Below, piece after piece: positions 1 to 5,024 of a stretch of 5,024 nt of DNA. The translations under genes and the position numbers were made by a program. Within the stretch, counting starts at the first letter, position 1, and the number at the start of each line of letters is the position of its first letter. Origin of the DNA: Syntrophaceae bacterium PtaB.Bin038 (lineage in GTDB: Bacteria > Desulfobacterota > Syntrophia > Syntrophales > UBA2192); NCBI GenBank assembly GCA_002067855.1, contig MVQS01000166.1:1-5024 (forward strand), written 5' to 3'. The notes beneath the pieces were generated by a model. The model was not told the DNA's origin, made no database searches, and saw only the letters and a program-made list of their open reading frames with translations.

Positions 1-1
1 G

Positions 2-211
2 GACGGCGTCGAACTCTGCCGATTCATCAAGGCGAACTTTCAGGACGTCCTCGTCATCGGCATGAGCGGGTACCTTTCGACCCTGAGGGAATTCGAGGAC
101 GCGGGGGCCGATCTCCGTCTCGCCAAGCCCTTCGCGTTGAGGAAACTGCAGGCGGTCTTCGACAGCATGGCTGCAGCGCCGGACATCCCAGAAAATCCCC
201 CGACGCTCTGA
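2..211 (+). CDS. Response regulator receiver domain, C-terminal part (5' end outside window)
   Basis: Reading from base 2 gives 69 codons ending in TGA at 209-211. The peptide opens with DGVELCRFIK, which matches the helix that follows the phospho-acceptor loop (the family pattern is D-x-x-MP-x-xDG-x-E). It then has a strand ending in the switch residue (VLVIGMSGY), an EDAGAD helix end, and LAKPF, whose Lys is the conserved receiver lysine. The phosphorylated Asp should lie roughly ten residues upstream, outside the window. The protein ends about 24 residues after KPF with a Pro-rich tail and no output domain. It is therefore either a single-domain CheY-like regulator or the C-terminal receiver of a hybrid kinase; the window cannot separate these. 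It converges on the lipoprotein gene with a 51-base gap, in which no clear intrinsic terminator was seen. The partner kinase and output are unknown. Confidence 0.85.
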   Translation, partial: DGVELCRFIKANFQDVLVIGMSGYLSTLREFEDAGADLRLAKPFALRKLQAVFDSMAAAPDIPENPPTL

Positions 212-262
212 TTTCCCCGGAGTGCGAAGCTGCATCCCTCGGCTCACAACGCGGTTGGGCTC

Positions 263-589
263 TCAATACTCATCCACCGTCGATTGACGCAAGACGCCGT
301 CGGACGAAAACCGCATCACCGTCTCTTCCGTCCACAAGTCGGTACGGCCGACGGTTTGCGACGTCCTGACCCACTTTGCCACGAAGCTCCTGTCGGACAG
401 CGTCTCCTTGGATACGGGGGGCCCGAGACGCGTGACGACATCGTCGTACTTTGCGACACCGATCTGGGTCTTCCAGTAGTTCTCCTTCTTTTGGCCGGTA
501 CTCGTGCAGCCGGTCATGAACAGGACGAGTGCACACGAAAGGAAGATCAACGCCGTTAGAACAACCAGGGGCAGAGCCGCTCGTTTCAT
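263..589 (-). CDS. Small BamE/SmpA-like lipoprotein
   Basis: A 108-residue protein with ATG start and TGA stop. The N-terminus has two basic residues (MKR), a long hydrophobic stretch to about residue 26 and a lipobox-like MTG-C, so Cys28 is the likely lipidated residue after signal peptidase II cleavage. Cys19 is preceded by FLS and is a less likely alternative. The +2 residue is Thr, so in enterobacterial terms there is no Asp retention signal and outer-membrane sorting is plausible. Residues about 38-105 (YWKTQIGVAKYDDVVTRLGPP, then a W-containing strand and a final SSDGVL turn) resemble the small alpha-beta domain of BamE/SmpA/OmlA lipoproteins, where a helix runs into a conserved LGPP turn. 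This is pattern-level similarity, so a role in outer-membrane assembly is not established. The start is backed by GGAGG at 594-598, four bases from the ATG. The gene stands alone and is preceded by an unusual terminator-bearing leader. It is visibly less GC-rich than the phosphoesterase gene. Confidence 0.8.
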   Translation of the reverse strand: MKRAALPLVVLTALIFLSCALVLFMTGCTSTGQKKENYWKTQIGVAKYDDVVTRLGPPVSKETLSDRSFVAKWVRTSQTVGRTDLWTEETVMRFSSDGVLRQSTVDEY

Positions 590-660
590 GGTCCCTCCTC
601 AACCGGACCGAAAAGAAAACCCCGCTTCCGGTCGAAACGGGGTTCATGGGACGGTCCGTT
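590..660 (-). promoter_or_regulatory. Candidate structured 5' leader of the lipoprotein gene
   Basis: Read on the minus strand, the 71 bases before the lipoprotein ATG contain three elements. (1) An outer 7-bp stem pairs CGGACCG (658-652) with CGGTCCG (610-604). (2) Inside it sits a terminator hairpin with a T-tract (611-644). (3) The ribosome binding site GAGGAGGG (600-593) ends in GGACC (594-590) right before the ATG, and this can pair with GGTCC (609-605), part of the 3' arm of the outer stem. So one segment can pair either upstream, leaving the ribosome site free, or downstream, partly covering it. That is the architecture expected of an attenuator or riboswitch-like leader. It matches no riboswitch class I recognise, and no convincing promoter was found upstream. 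The pairings are seen in the sequence; the switching is inferred. Confidence 0.4.
611..644 (-). terminator. Intrinsic terminator just upstream of the lipoprotein gene
   Basis: On the minus strand AACCCCG (644-638) pairs perfectly with CGGGGTT (624-618), a 7-bp stem over a 13-base loop. The loop can form a further 3-bp TTC/GAA pairing. The stem runs into TTTTCTTTT (619-611). This is a good rho-independent terminator in the minus direction; on the plus strand it is followed by TTCATGGG, with no T-tract. It ends only 21 bases before the lipoprotein start codon, too close for a promoter to fit in between. It therefore either stops a short upstream RNA or conditionally controls the lipoprotein mRNA. 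Confidence 0.6.
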
Positions 661-1046
661 ACACCCCCTGTCAGGGTTGCGTGGGTTGGGTTGTCAACAC
701 TCGATGCCGCACATGGAATCTGAATACCACGATACGAAAGCGAGATCCACATCATCGGCAAGACGTATCGGCCGGCAGCCTCATCGTGTTACCGGTTCAC
801 CGCATCCCCGCCTCCGTCCACGACATGCGCAGCAGAGATGCGGCCGCGCCCGCTCAGACGCCCCGGGCCGCGCAGCGGCCTCAGAGGCCGTGGACGCAGC
901 CGCCGGGGGGCCGTCGACAGCATGATCCAGGCGCGAATCGGACGAAACGCGCAACAAGACCCCCTGGCTCGAGGTCGAGTTGCCGCGCCGCTGATGCGCC
1001 TGTCGCAGAACGGTGCAGTCCCGACCCGGGCCTGCGGGGCCTGAAA
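661..1046. other. Non-coding stretch with no recognisable gene
   Basis: Between the lipoprotein leader and the end of the phosphoesterase gene there are about 390 bases without a supportable gene. Open frames exist on both strands, but they translate to Arg/Pro/Ala-rich low-complexity peptides, lack ribosome binding sites and overlap real genes. No tRNA-like fold was seen. Features present are a 15-nt near-palindrome (876-890), a weak 5-bp stem GCGCG/CGCGC (931-935 with 948-952), CTCGA/TCGAG arms (968-979), and a minus-strand TTGACA (697-692) with no matching -10 box at normal spacing. The promoter of the lipoprotein gene, and possibly a small RNA ending at the 611-644 terminator, should lie here. 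Confidence 0.5.
876..890. repeat. 15-nt near-perfect palindrome
   Basis: CGGCCTC and GAGGCCG form perfect 7-base arms around a single central A. It lies in the gene-free stretch between the phosphoesterase and lipoprotein genes. It could be an operator for a dimeric regulator or a chance product of GC-rich sequence; one copy gives no way to decide. A hairpin would be awkward because a 1-base loop cannot close without opening the inner pairs. Confidence 0.35.
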
Positions 1047-1066
1047 TGAGGCGGTGATCCGCCTCA
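1047..1066 (-). terminator. Hairpin at the phosphoesterase stop codon
   Basis: An 8-bp perfect stem, TGAGGCGG (1047-1054) with CCGCCTCA (1059-1066), closes a 4-base loop (TGAT on the plus strand). On the minus strand the TGA stop codon forms the first three bases of the stem, and the hairpin is followed by only a short T-run (TTTC). The strong stem and its position fit a transcription terminator or 3'-end stabiliser for the phosphoesterase mRNA, but the T-tract is weak, so rho or readthrough may be involved. Confidence 0.45.
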
Positions 1067-3148
1067 GCCCTCCGTGCTTTCAACGATGTGCCTGCCGAAG
1101 CCGGTTTTCGTGATCCGGCAGTACTCCCGGATCGCGGGCGCCAGGGCGTCCCGGCCCCTCGGTTTCCCCTCCGCGTCGCAGCGGTGCGTGTCGTATTTCC
1201 AGTACCGGAGCACATTGCCCTGCACCTCGGCCAGGACAAAGCCGGGGCGCTTGCAGTCGTCGCCCGGGTCCGTGTCGCCGAACCCCCCGACTCCCGCCAC
1301 GACGGCGCGGTAGTCCGCAGGCCCGTTCCATACCGTCCTGTGCCGGAAGAAATGCTGGTGGCCCGCCAGGGCCAGGTCCACGCCGTAGCGCAGGAACAGC
1401 TCCGGGTATTTCCCCCCGTCGTCGATGATCGCGTGGTGGTCGTGGAGGTAGACGACGAGCCAGACGTCGGTCTTCTCGATCTCCCCCCGGAGGGAGGCGA
1501 GGTAGTCTCGCAGCGCCTCCTCCTGACGCGCCGCCCATTCCCGCGTCCAGGTTCGCCCGTTGCCGAGGTCGCATCCCTCGAGGTCGGGAATCCCCAGAGA
1601 GAGGAAGATGACGTTCCCGTGGCGGAACGTGTAGAAGAACCCGCCGCTGCCCGTGTTGAAACGCGCCGAGGCGCCGTCCCAGCCCGCCGAGGGCAGATCG
1701 AAGCCTCCCCGGTAAGCCTTTTGCCAGTAAGCGAGGCACCCGTCCACCGACGAGGGCCATCCTTTGTTGCAGATGTCGTGGTTTCCGAAGGTGGGATACA
1801 CGGGCAGGCCGCCCAGCAGCCCGCAGTAGGGAGGGCTCCGGAACGCCTTGACGGTCGTGCGCCTCGCCGCGCGCGTGTGGGAGGTCAGGCGCGGGTCCTT
1901 CCGGCCGTGATAGGCGTTGTAGACATGGAAAAAGAAGGGGTCCATCGCGTTGGGGTGGCCGTCCGTATCGTTGTCGATGTCGCCCAGGGCAAGCCAGAGA
2001 TGAGGGCCCCGGCTGCGGCAGACGTTGTGGAACAGGTCGAAGACGTCGTAGAAATAGCTGGGTTGACCATCCCCGGGGCCGAGGTCGCCCATGGCGACGA
2101 AGCGCACCCGCGGGTTGCCCGTCGGGTCCGGGGCCGTGCGGAACGTGACATCGTCGGCCAGGACGAGGTTCGCGAGCCGGCGGTCCTGGTCGTCGGCGAC
2201 GCCCTCGCACTCCACCCGGTAATGATAGACCGTGCCCGGCCGGAGGTCGCGGAAGGTGACCCGGAACCGGATGACGGGGCGGTCGGAGAGGCGGTTCAGC
2301 CAGTAGTCGTTCTCGCCGCTTCCCGAAGGCACGTCATGGTCGAAGGTCACGCCCGATTCATACTGGTAGGTGCCCGTCGCGTCCCCCGCCTCGATCGGCC
2401 GGGTTGCGTCGCCCGTCCGGTACAGCGTCCCGCCGGTCGTCGCCGTGCCGGCGGGCGCGACCCAGGCACGGGCCTGGAGCCTGCCCGCCCAGGCCCGCGG
2501 GTCCCATCCCTTCGGGATCCCCACCCGCCAGAGGACGGTCGCGGCGTCGCAGGTCACGTTCTGGATATAGGGCGACCGGATCGGGGTCGCGTAGGCCTCG
2601 AAATCGAGCCCCTCCCGTCCGTCCCACTCCACGGCCCACGTCTGCGGGCGCCGGGTGCTGATCGACGCCTCGCCCGGCACATAATCCCCCGCGTCCGGCA
2701 GGGCGGGCTCGGCGAGCGGCTCGAGGAAGAAATTGCCCCCCGCCGGCCGCCGACCCCAGACCAGGTTGATGCCGTAGCGCTGTTCTCCGTAGAGCAGGTA
2801 GGCGTCACCTCTCCGGGCGGCGGCGAGATTCTTCAGGCGAAAAACGGGAAAGTCGCCCTCGACGACCCATTCATGGGGATCGGCACGCCGGGCGTCACGG
2901 GCCCAGCGGAGGCTGATGCCGTAGGACCGCTCGGCGCAGACGACACAATCATCGGCAACCCGGTTGTAAAGGGCCAGGGGGAACTTCGGGTCCACGTTTC
3001 CCGAGACACCCGCGCGCCGGAATTCCCATTCCGGAAACGGGGCGTCGCTCGACCACCCCAGGTTGATGCCGTAGCGCCGGTTCTCGTAACGGATGCAGCC
3101 GTGGCCTGCAACCGCCAGGGCAAATCGCGCGCCGTATTTGAACTGCAT
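1064..3148 (-). CDS. Purple-acid-phosphatase-like metallophosphoesterase with an N-terminal triple repeat
   Basis: 694 residues with ATG start, fixed by AGGAGG six bases upstream. Residues 1-147 are three ~50-residue repeats, each with a YGI[NS]LxW core (at 26-32, 76-82, 125-131). Residues about 190-338 look like a fibronectin-III domain of the kind that precedes the catalytic domain in purple acid phosphatases (YIQNVTCDAATVLWRV, then DLRPGTVYHYRV, then VTFRTAP). Residues about 346-650 carry the calcineurin-like metal-site blocks in order: GDLG (354-357), GDIDN (389-393), GNHD (455-458), a histidine in YLHDHH (569) and GHQH (596-599). It should be a two-metal hydrolase of phosphate esters; the substrate is unknown. 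Position D+3 of the second block is Asn393 where purple acid phosphatases have the iron-binding Tyr, so the purple Fe(III) chemistry is unlikely. There is no signal peptide or lipobox: the N-terminus is already part of repeat 1. A cytoplasmic location, or export by another route, follows. Last gene of a possible three-gene minus-strand run. Confidence 0.85.
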   Translation of the reverse strand: MQFKYGARFALAVAGHGCIRYENRRYGINLGWSSDAPFPEWEFRRAGVSGNVDPKFPLALYNRVADDCVVCAERSYGISLRWARDARRADPHEWVVEGDFPVFRLKNLAAARRGDAYLLYGEQRYGINLVWGRRPAGGNFFLEPLAEPALPDAGDYVPGEASISTRRPQTWAVEWDGREGLDFEAYATPIRSPYIQNVTCDAATVLWRVGIPKGWDPRAWAGRLQARAWVAPAGTATTGGTLYRTGDATRPIEAGDATGTYQYESGVTFDHDVPSGSGENDYWLNRLSDRPVIRFRVTFRDLRPGTVYHYRVECEGVADDQDRRLANLVLADDVTFRTAPDPTGNPRVRFVAMGDLGPGDGQPSYFYDVFDLFHNVCRSRGPHLWLALGDIDNDTDGHPNAMDPFFFHVYNAYHGRKDPRLTSHTRAARRTTVKAFRSPPYCGLLGGLPVYPTFGNHDICNKGWPSSVDGCLAYWQKAYRGGFDLPSAGWDGASARFNTGSGGFFYTFRHGNVIFLSLGIPDLEGCDLGNGRTWTREWAARQEEALRDYLASLRGEIEKTDVWLVVYLHDHHAIIDDGGKYPELFLRYGVDLALAGHQHFFRHRTVWNGPADYRAVVAGVGGFGDTDPGDDCKRPGFVLAEVQGNVLRYWKYDTHRCDAEGKPRGRDALAPAIREYCRITKTGFGRHIVESTEG
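2708..3148 (-). repeat. Three tandem ~150-bp coding repeats (possible beta-trefoil)
   Basis: These encode residues 1-147 of the phosphoesterase. The repeats share an E-x-[RQ]-x-YGI[NS]LxW pattern: ENRRYGINLGW, ERSYGISLRW and EQRYGINLVW. On the plus strand the aligned core GG[TC]TGATGCCGTAG starts at 3061, 2911 and 2764, spacings of 150 and 147 bases (50 and 49 codons). A 20-nt exact direct repeat occurs at 2761-2780 and 3058-3077. Three repeats of about 50 residues are the hallmark length of a beta-trefoil, a fold often used to bind carbohydrate or protein; the fold is inferred, not seen. Confidence 0.7.
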
Positions 3149-3152
3149 GGGA

Positions 3153-3160
3153 CACCTCCT
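3153..3160 (-). promoter_or_regulatory. Strong ribosome binding site of the phosphoesterase
   Basis: On the minus strand AGGAGGTG matches the anti-Shine-Dalgarno sequence over eight bases, with the AGGAGG core six bases before the ATG at 3148. It settles the start codon and thus the absence of a signal peptide. Confidence 0.85.
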
Positions 3161-3179
3161 TTACGGGACGTGGGGTTTG

Positions 3180-3231
3180 AAAAAAACGTCGACACGAGAC
3201 CGAGAGATCGGGCCCTGAGGGGCACTGCCCC
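3180..3231 (-). other. Hairpin and T7 run in the gap before the phosphoesterase
   Basis: In the 103-base gap between the peroxiredoxin stop and the phosphoesterase ribosome site, the minus strand has a 5-bp stem GGGGC/GCCCC over a 3-base loop (3231-3219), then a weak CCGA/TCGG 4-bp stem (about 3211-3200), then seven T (3186-3180). The T-run is about 32 bases from the GC stem, too far for a classical terminator. It could be part of a promoter or leader for the phosphoesterase, or an attenuation site between the two genes. Evidence is weak either way. Confidence 0.25.
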
Positions 3232-3251
3232 GACGCGGGCGGCTGTGCGGC

Positions 3252-3866
3252 TCAGAACGCCTCGCGCGGCTTCCACTGCTCCCAGGGCCTCGCGGGGGCG
3301 CCCGATTCGTCCACGGGAGGCAGGGTCGGCTTGCCGGGTTCCCAGCCGCAGGGCGTCATGCGCCCCGTCGCACGGTGCTCCCTCAGGGCCCGCAGCTGGC
3401 GCAGGATCTCCGCCATGCTCCGCCCCAGCGGGGCGGCCAGCACCTCGAGGGACTGGATGACCCCGTCGGGATCGATGAGGAAGTGGCCCCGCCGCTCGGT
3501 CTTCCGCCCGGCGTCGTAGAGCCCGTAAAGGGAGCCGACGGCACCCGTCGGGTCCGAGACGAGGGGAAACAGGGCCCCGCCGCTCACGACGCGGACAAGC
3601 TCCTTTTCCTGGAAATCCCGGTGGGCCTCCACGGGGTCGGTGCTCACCGCCAGCACCTCCGCGCCGAGTTCCCGGAATGCAGGGTACTTCACGGCCGCGG
3701 CGGCGATCTCCGTCGGGCACACGCAGGTGAAGTCCCCGGGGATGAAGATCAGCACGACCCATTGCCCCCGAAAGCTTGAGAGCATGATCTCGACCTGCCT
3801 GCCGCCATGAAGCGCAGCGGCCTTGAAATCCGGGGCGGCTTCGCCCACGCAGGGAATCCTGTCCAT
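3252..3866 (-). CDS. Peroxiredoxin of the AhpC/TSA family (typical 2-Cys-like)
   Basis: 204 residues from ATG at 3866. It reduces hydrogen peroxide and organic peroxides through a peroxidatic cysteine and would be re-reduced by a thioredoxin- or AhpF-type partner, neither of which is in the window. The signature PGDFTCVCPTE gives P-x3-T-x2-C with peroxidatic Cys50 (Pro43, Thr47). RRGHFLIDPDG (from about residue 125) supplies the conserved active-site Arg. TPCGWEPGKPTL places the C-terminal resolving Cys at 173, followed by a short Pro/Trp-rich tail ending KPREAF. Length is normal for the family. Oddity: Cys48 stands where the family usually has Phe (DFTFVCPTE), giving a CxC at the active site; Cys6 is a further extra cysteine. 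The frame extends 12 codons upstream to a GTG at 3902, but that has no ribosome site, while the ATG has GGGAGGG eight bases upstream. No signal peptide, so cytoplasmic. It lies 54 bases downstream of the efflux channel stop, so co-transcription is plausible. Confidence 0.92.
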   Translation of the reverse strand: MDRIPCVGEAAPDFKAAALHGGRQVEIMLSSFRGQWVVLIFIPGDFTCVCPTEIAAAAVKYPAFRELGAEVLAVSTDPVEAHRDFQEKELVRVVSGGALFPLVSDPTGAVGSLYGLYDAGRKTERRGHFLIDPDGVIQSLEVLAAPLGRSMAEILRQLRALREHRATGRMTPCGWEPGKPTLPPVDESGAPARPWEQWKPREAF

Positions 3867-3874
3867 CGACCGAA

Positions 3875-3881
3875 CCCTCCC
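3875..3881 (-). promoter_or_regulatory. Ribosome binding site deciding the peroxiredoxin start
   Basis: GGGAGGG on the minus strand lies eight bases before the ATG at 3866-3864. The alternative GTG at 3902-3900 has only CCGGTTGACCG in front of it. The resulting N-terminus (MDRIPCVGEAAPDF) also begins where AhpC-type proteins normally do. Confidence 0.65.
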
Positions 3882-3909
3882 GTCGTCGATCCCGATCTTC
3901 ACCGGTCAA

Positions 3910-3946
3910 CCGGGTCCCGGCTATTCCTCACCGGCTGCCGGTGAGG
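3910..3946 (-). other. Two inverted repeats at the efflux-channel stop codon
   Basis: The last codons of the channel gene form a perfect 9-bp stem, CCTCACCGG (3926-3934) with CCGGTGAGG (3938-3946), over a 3-base loop. Just past the TAG stop (3923-3921) is a second palindrome, CCGGG-T-CCCGG (3910-3920). No T-tract follows either, so this is not a standard intrinsic terminator. It may stabilise the 3' end of the upstream message, reduce readthrough into the peroxiredoxin gene, or act through rho. Confidence 0.45.
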
Positions 3947-5024
3947 ACGCGTTTTCCTCCCAGCCGCCCCCGAGGGCCTTGTAGAGGGCCACGAGCGCCT
4001 GGGACTGGGCCTGCCGGCTCTGCGCCAGCTGGTCCTCCGCCGCGTAGAGGGCCGCCTGGGCATCCGTGACGGCCAGGTAGCTCTGCACGCCCGCCAGGTA
4101 CCGGTCCATGGCGAGCTTCACGGCCAGGTTGTTGGCTTCCACGGCCCCGATAAGGGACACGCTGCGGGCCTTCTCGCGAGACAGGGCCGTCAGGGCGTTT
4201 TCGACCTCCTCGAGGGCGGTCAGGACCGATCGCTCGTAACGGGCCAGCGCCTCCTCGCGCACCGCCTTGCTCACGTCGATCTGCGAGAGGATGCGGCGGA
4301 AGTTGAGGATGGGCCACCGCAGGGTGGGGCCGATCGCCCAGAAGTTGCTCTCGTCGCGGAACAGGAGCCTGCTTTCGCCGGCCTGCCAGCCGAAGGCCCC
4401 CGTGAGGGAGAACCGGGGGAAGAGATCGGCCGTCGACACCCCGATGCGGGCCGTCGCCGCCGCCAGCTCGCGCTCGGCCTTTCGGATGTCGGGTCGGCGC
4501 CGCAGCAGCTCCGAGGGCAGCCCCACGGGCAGATCCGGCGGCGCAGCGGGAAGGGCGCCCGCCGCGCGAAGCTCCGCCTCCAGGCCTGCGGGTTCCTGCC
4601 CCAGCAGGACGCCGATCCGGAACACGGCGGCCTTCAGGGCTCGCTCGAGCGCGGGGATGCGGGCCTCGGCGCTGGCCAGCTCCCCCGAGGCCCTCGCGTA
4701 GTCGAGCTCGCTCGCGAGGCCCGCCCGGGCCCTCTCCCGGGTGATCTCCACGTTGTCCCTGCGAATCCCCGCCTCCTGCCGGGCAATCTCCATCCGCAGC
4801 TGCAGCCCCCGGAGCTCGAAGTAATTCCGCGCCAGCTCCCCCCGCAGCGAGACGAGGGCATCACGCAGCGCCTCGCCGGAGGCGGCGAGGTCCGCATCGG
4901 CCGCCTCCGCCTGACGGCGGATGCCGCCGAAGACGTCGATCTCCCACGCGGCATCGAAGCCCGCAAGCCAGAAGTCCTGTTCCCGGCCCCTGGCCGCTGT
5001 CGCCGCCGCGCCCAGCACGGCCGC
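3921..5024 (-). CDS. Outer-membrane efflux channel, NodT/TolC family (N-terminus outside window)
   Basis: An open frame of 367 codons runs from the window edge to a TAG stop at 3923-3921; base 5018 is an internal GTG codon, not a start. Family members are about 450-500 residues, so roughly the first 100, including the expected lipoprotein signal, are missing. Counting from the edge, it has GFDAAWEIDVFGGIRR (22-37), a first long helical hairpin with heptad-like Ala/Leu/Arg content, then the LPSELLRRRPDIRKAEREL block (169-187) and ARIGVSTADLFPRFSLTGAFG (about 192-212). These are hallmarks of the NodT class of TolC-like outer-membrane factors. A second helical hairpin follows, ending in ALYKALGGGW near the C-terminus. 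The protein should form a trimeric channel spanning outer membrane and periplasm and export drugs, metals or other solutes with an adaptor and an inner-membrane RND pump. Those genes would lie beyond base 5024; substrate unknown. Confidence 0.93.
   Translation of the reverse strand, partial: AAVLGAAATAARGREQDFWLAGFDAAWEIDVFGGIRRQAEAADADLAASGEALRDALVSLRGELARNYFELRGLQLRMEIARQEAGIRRDNVEITRERARAGLASELDYARASGELASAEARIPALERALKAAVFRIGVLLGQEPAGLEAELRAAGALPAAPPDLPVGLPSELLRRRPDIRKAERELAAATARIGVSTADLFPRFSLTGAFGWQAGESRLLFRDESNFWAIGPTLRWPILNFRRILSQIDVSKAVREEALARYERSVLTALEEVENALTALSREKARSVSLIGAVEANNLAVKLAMDRYLAGVQSYLAVTDAQAALYAAEDQLAQSRQAQSQALVALYKALGGGWEENASSPAAGEE

Noticed and set aside
212..262. Bidirectional terminator between the receiver gene and the lipoprotein gene
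   Set aside because: Only short imperfect pairings and no T-tract on either strand were found in this 51-base gap.
669..697. Minus-strand promoter built on TTGACA (697-692)
   Set aside because: The -35 hexamer is perfect, but at 17 bases' spacing the -10 would read CTGACA, which barely matches TATAAT. No better -10 lies at 16 or 18 bases. It is kept only as a remark.
504..1049. 181-codon plus-strand frame across the lipoprotein leader and the gene-free stretch
   Set aside because: It starts at a GTG inside the antisense of the lipoprotein gene, has no ribosome site, and gives an Arg/Pro-rich sequence without structure. It also runs through the terminator hairpin.
781..1239. 152-codon minus-strand frame overlapping the 3' end of the phosphoesterase
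   Set aside because: It overlaps a well-supported gene by about 175 bases in another frame, and its composition is the Arg/Gly/Ala-rich pattern typical of shadow frames.
1088..3460. 790-codon open frame on the plus strand opposite the phosphoesterase
   Set aside because: It is antisense to a gene with five catalytic motifs in order and a strong ribosome site. Its own product is Arg/Val/Pro-rich with no recognisable domain. Long antisense frames are expected in high-GC coding DNA.
3252..3902. Peroxiredoxin start at the upstream GTG (3902)
   Set aside because: There is no ribosome site before the GTG, while the ATG 12 codons later has GGGAGGG at proper spacing and gives the usual family N-terminus.
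3921..5018. Treating base 5018 as the efflux channel start
   Set aside because: The codon is GTG, the frame stays open to the window edge, and the encoded protein would lack the signal sequence and first ~100 residues of the family. The gene is cut by the window instead.

Overview
The window reads as a piece of a high-GC Gram-negative chromosome. It holds an outer-membrane efflux channel, a lipoprotein with a lipobox, a peroxiredoxin and strong AGGAGG-type ribosome binding sites. A delta-proteobacterium-like or similar environmental lineage would fit the gene style, but that is an impression; nothing here fixes the taxon. No phage, transposon, CRISPR, tRNA or rRNA signal was seen.

Layout, left to right. 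Bases 2-211 (+) are the last 69 codons of a response-regulator receiver domain. It converges on a small minus-strand lipoprotein gene (263-589) with a BamE/SmpA-like domain. Directly upstream of that lipoprotein (590-660) is a compact leader: a hairpin plus T-tract terminator nested in an outer stem, whose 3' arm could instead pair with the bases next to the start codon. Bases 661-1046 hold no convincing gene; the clearest structure there is a 15-nt near-perfect palindrome.

The rest of the window is on the minus strand, transcribed from right to left. A NodT/TolC-family efflux channel (3921-5024, N-terminus beyond the window) is followed after 54 bases by a typical-2-Cys-like peroxiredoxin (3252-3866). 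After 103 more bases comes a 694-residue calcineurin-like phosphoesterase (1064-3148). The last gene is the most distinctive: three ~50-residue repeats sharing a YGI[NS]LxW motif, then a fibronectin-III-like domain, then a complete metallophosphoesterase domain of purple-acid-phosphatase type, with no signal peptide.

The three minus-strand genes could form one operon, but hairpins at the channel stop codon and in the 103-base gap leave this open. The efflux channel would normally follow an adaptor and an RND pump, which would lie beyond base 5024. No functional link among efflux, peroxide removal and the phosphoesterase can be shown from sequence. The best candidates for something undescribed are the repeat-phosphoesterase fusion and the lipoprotein leader.
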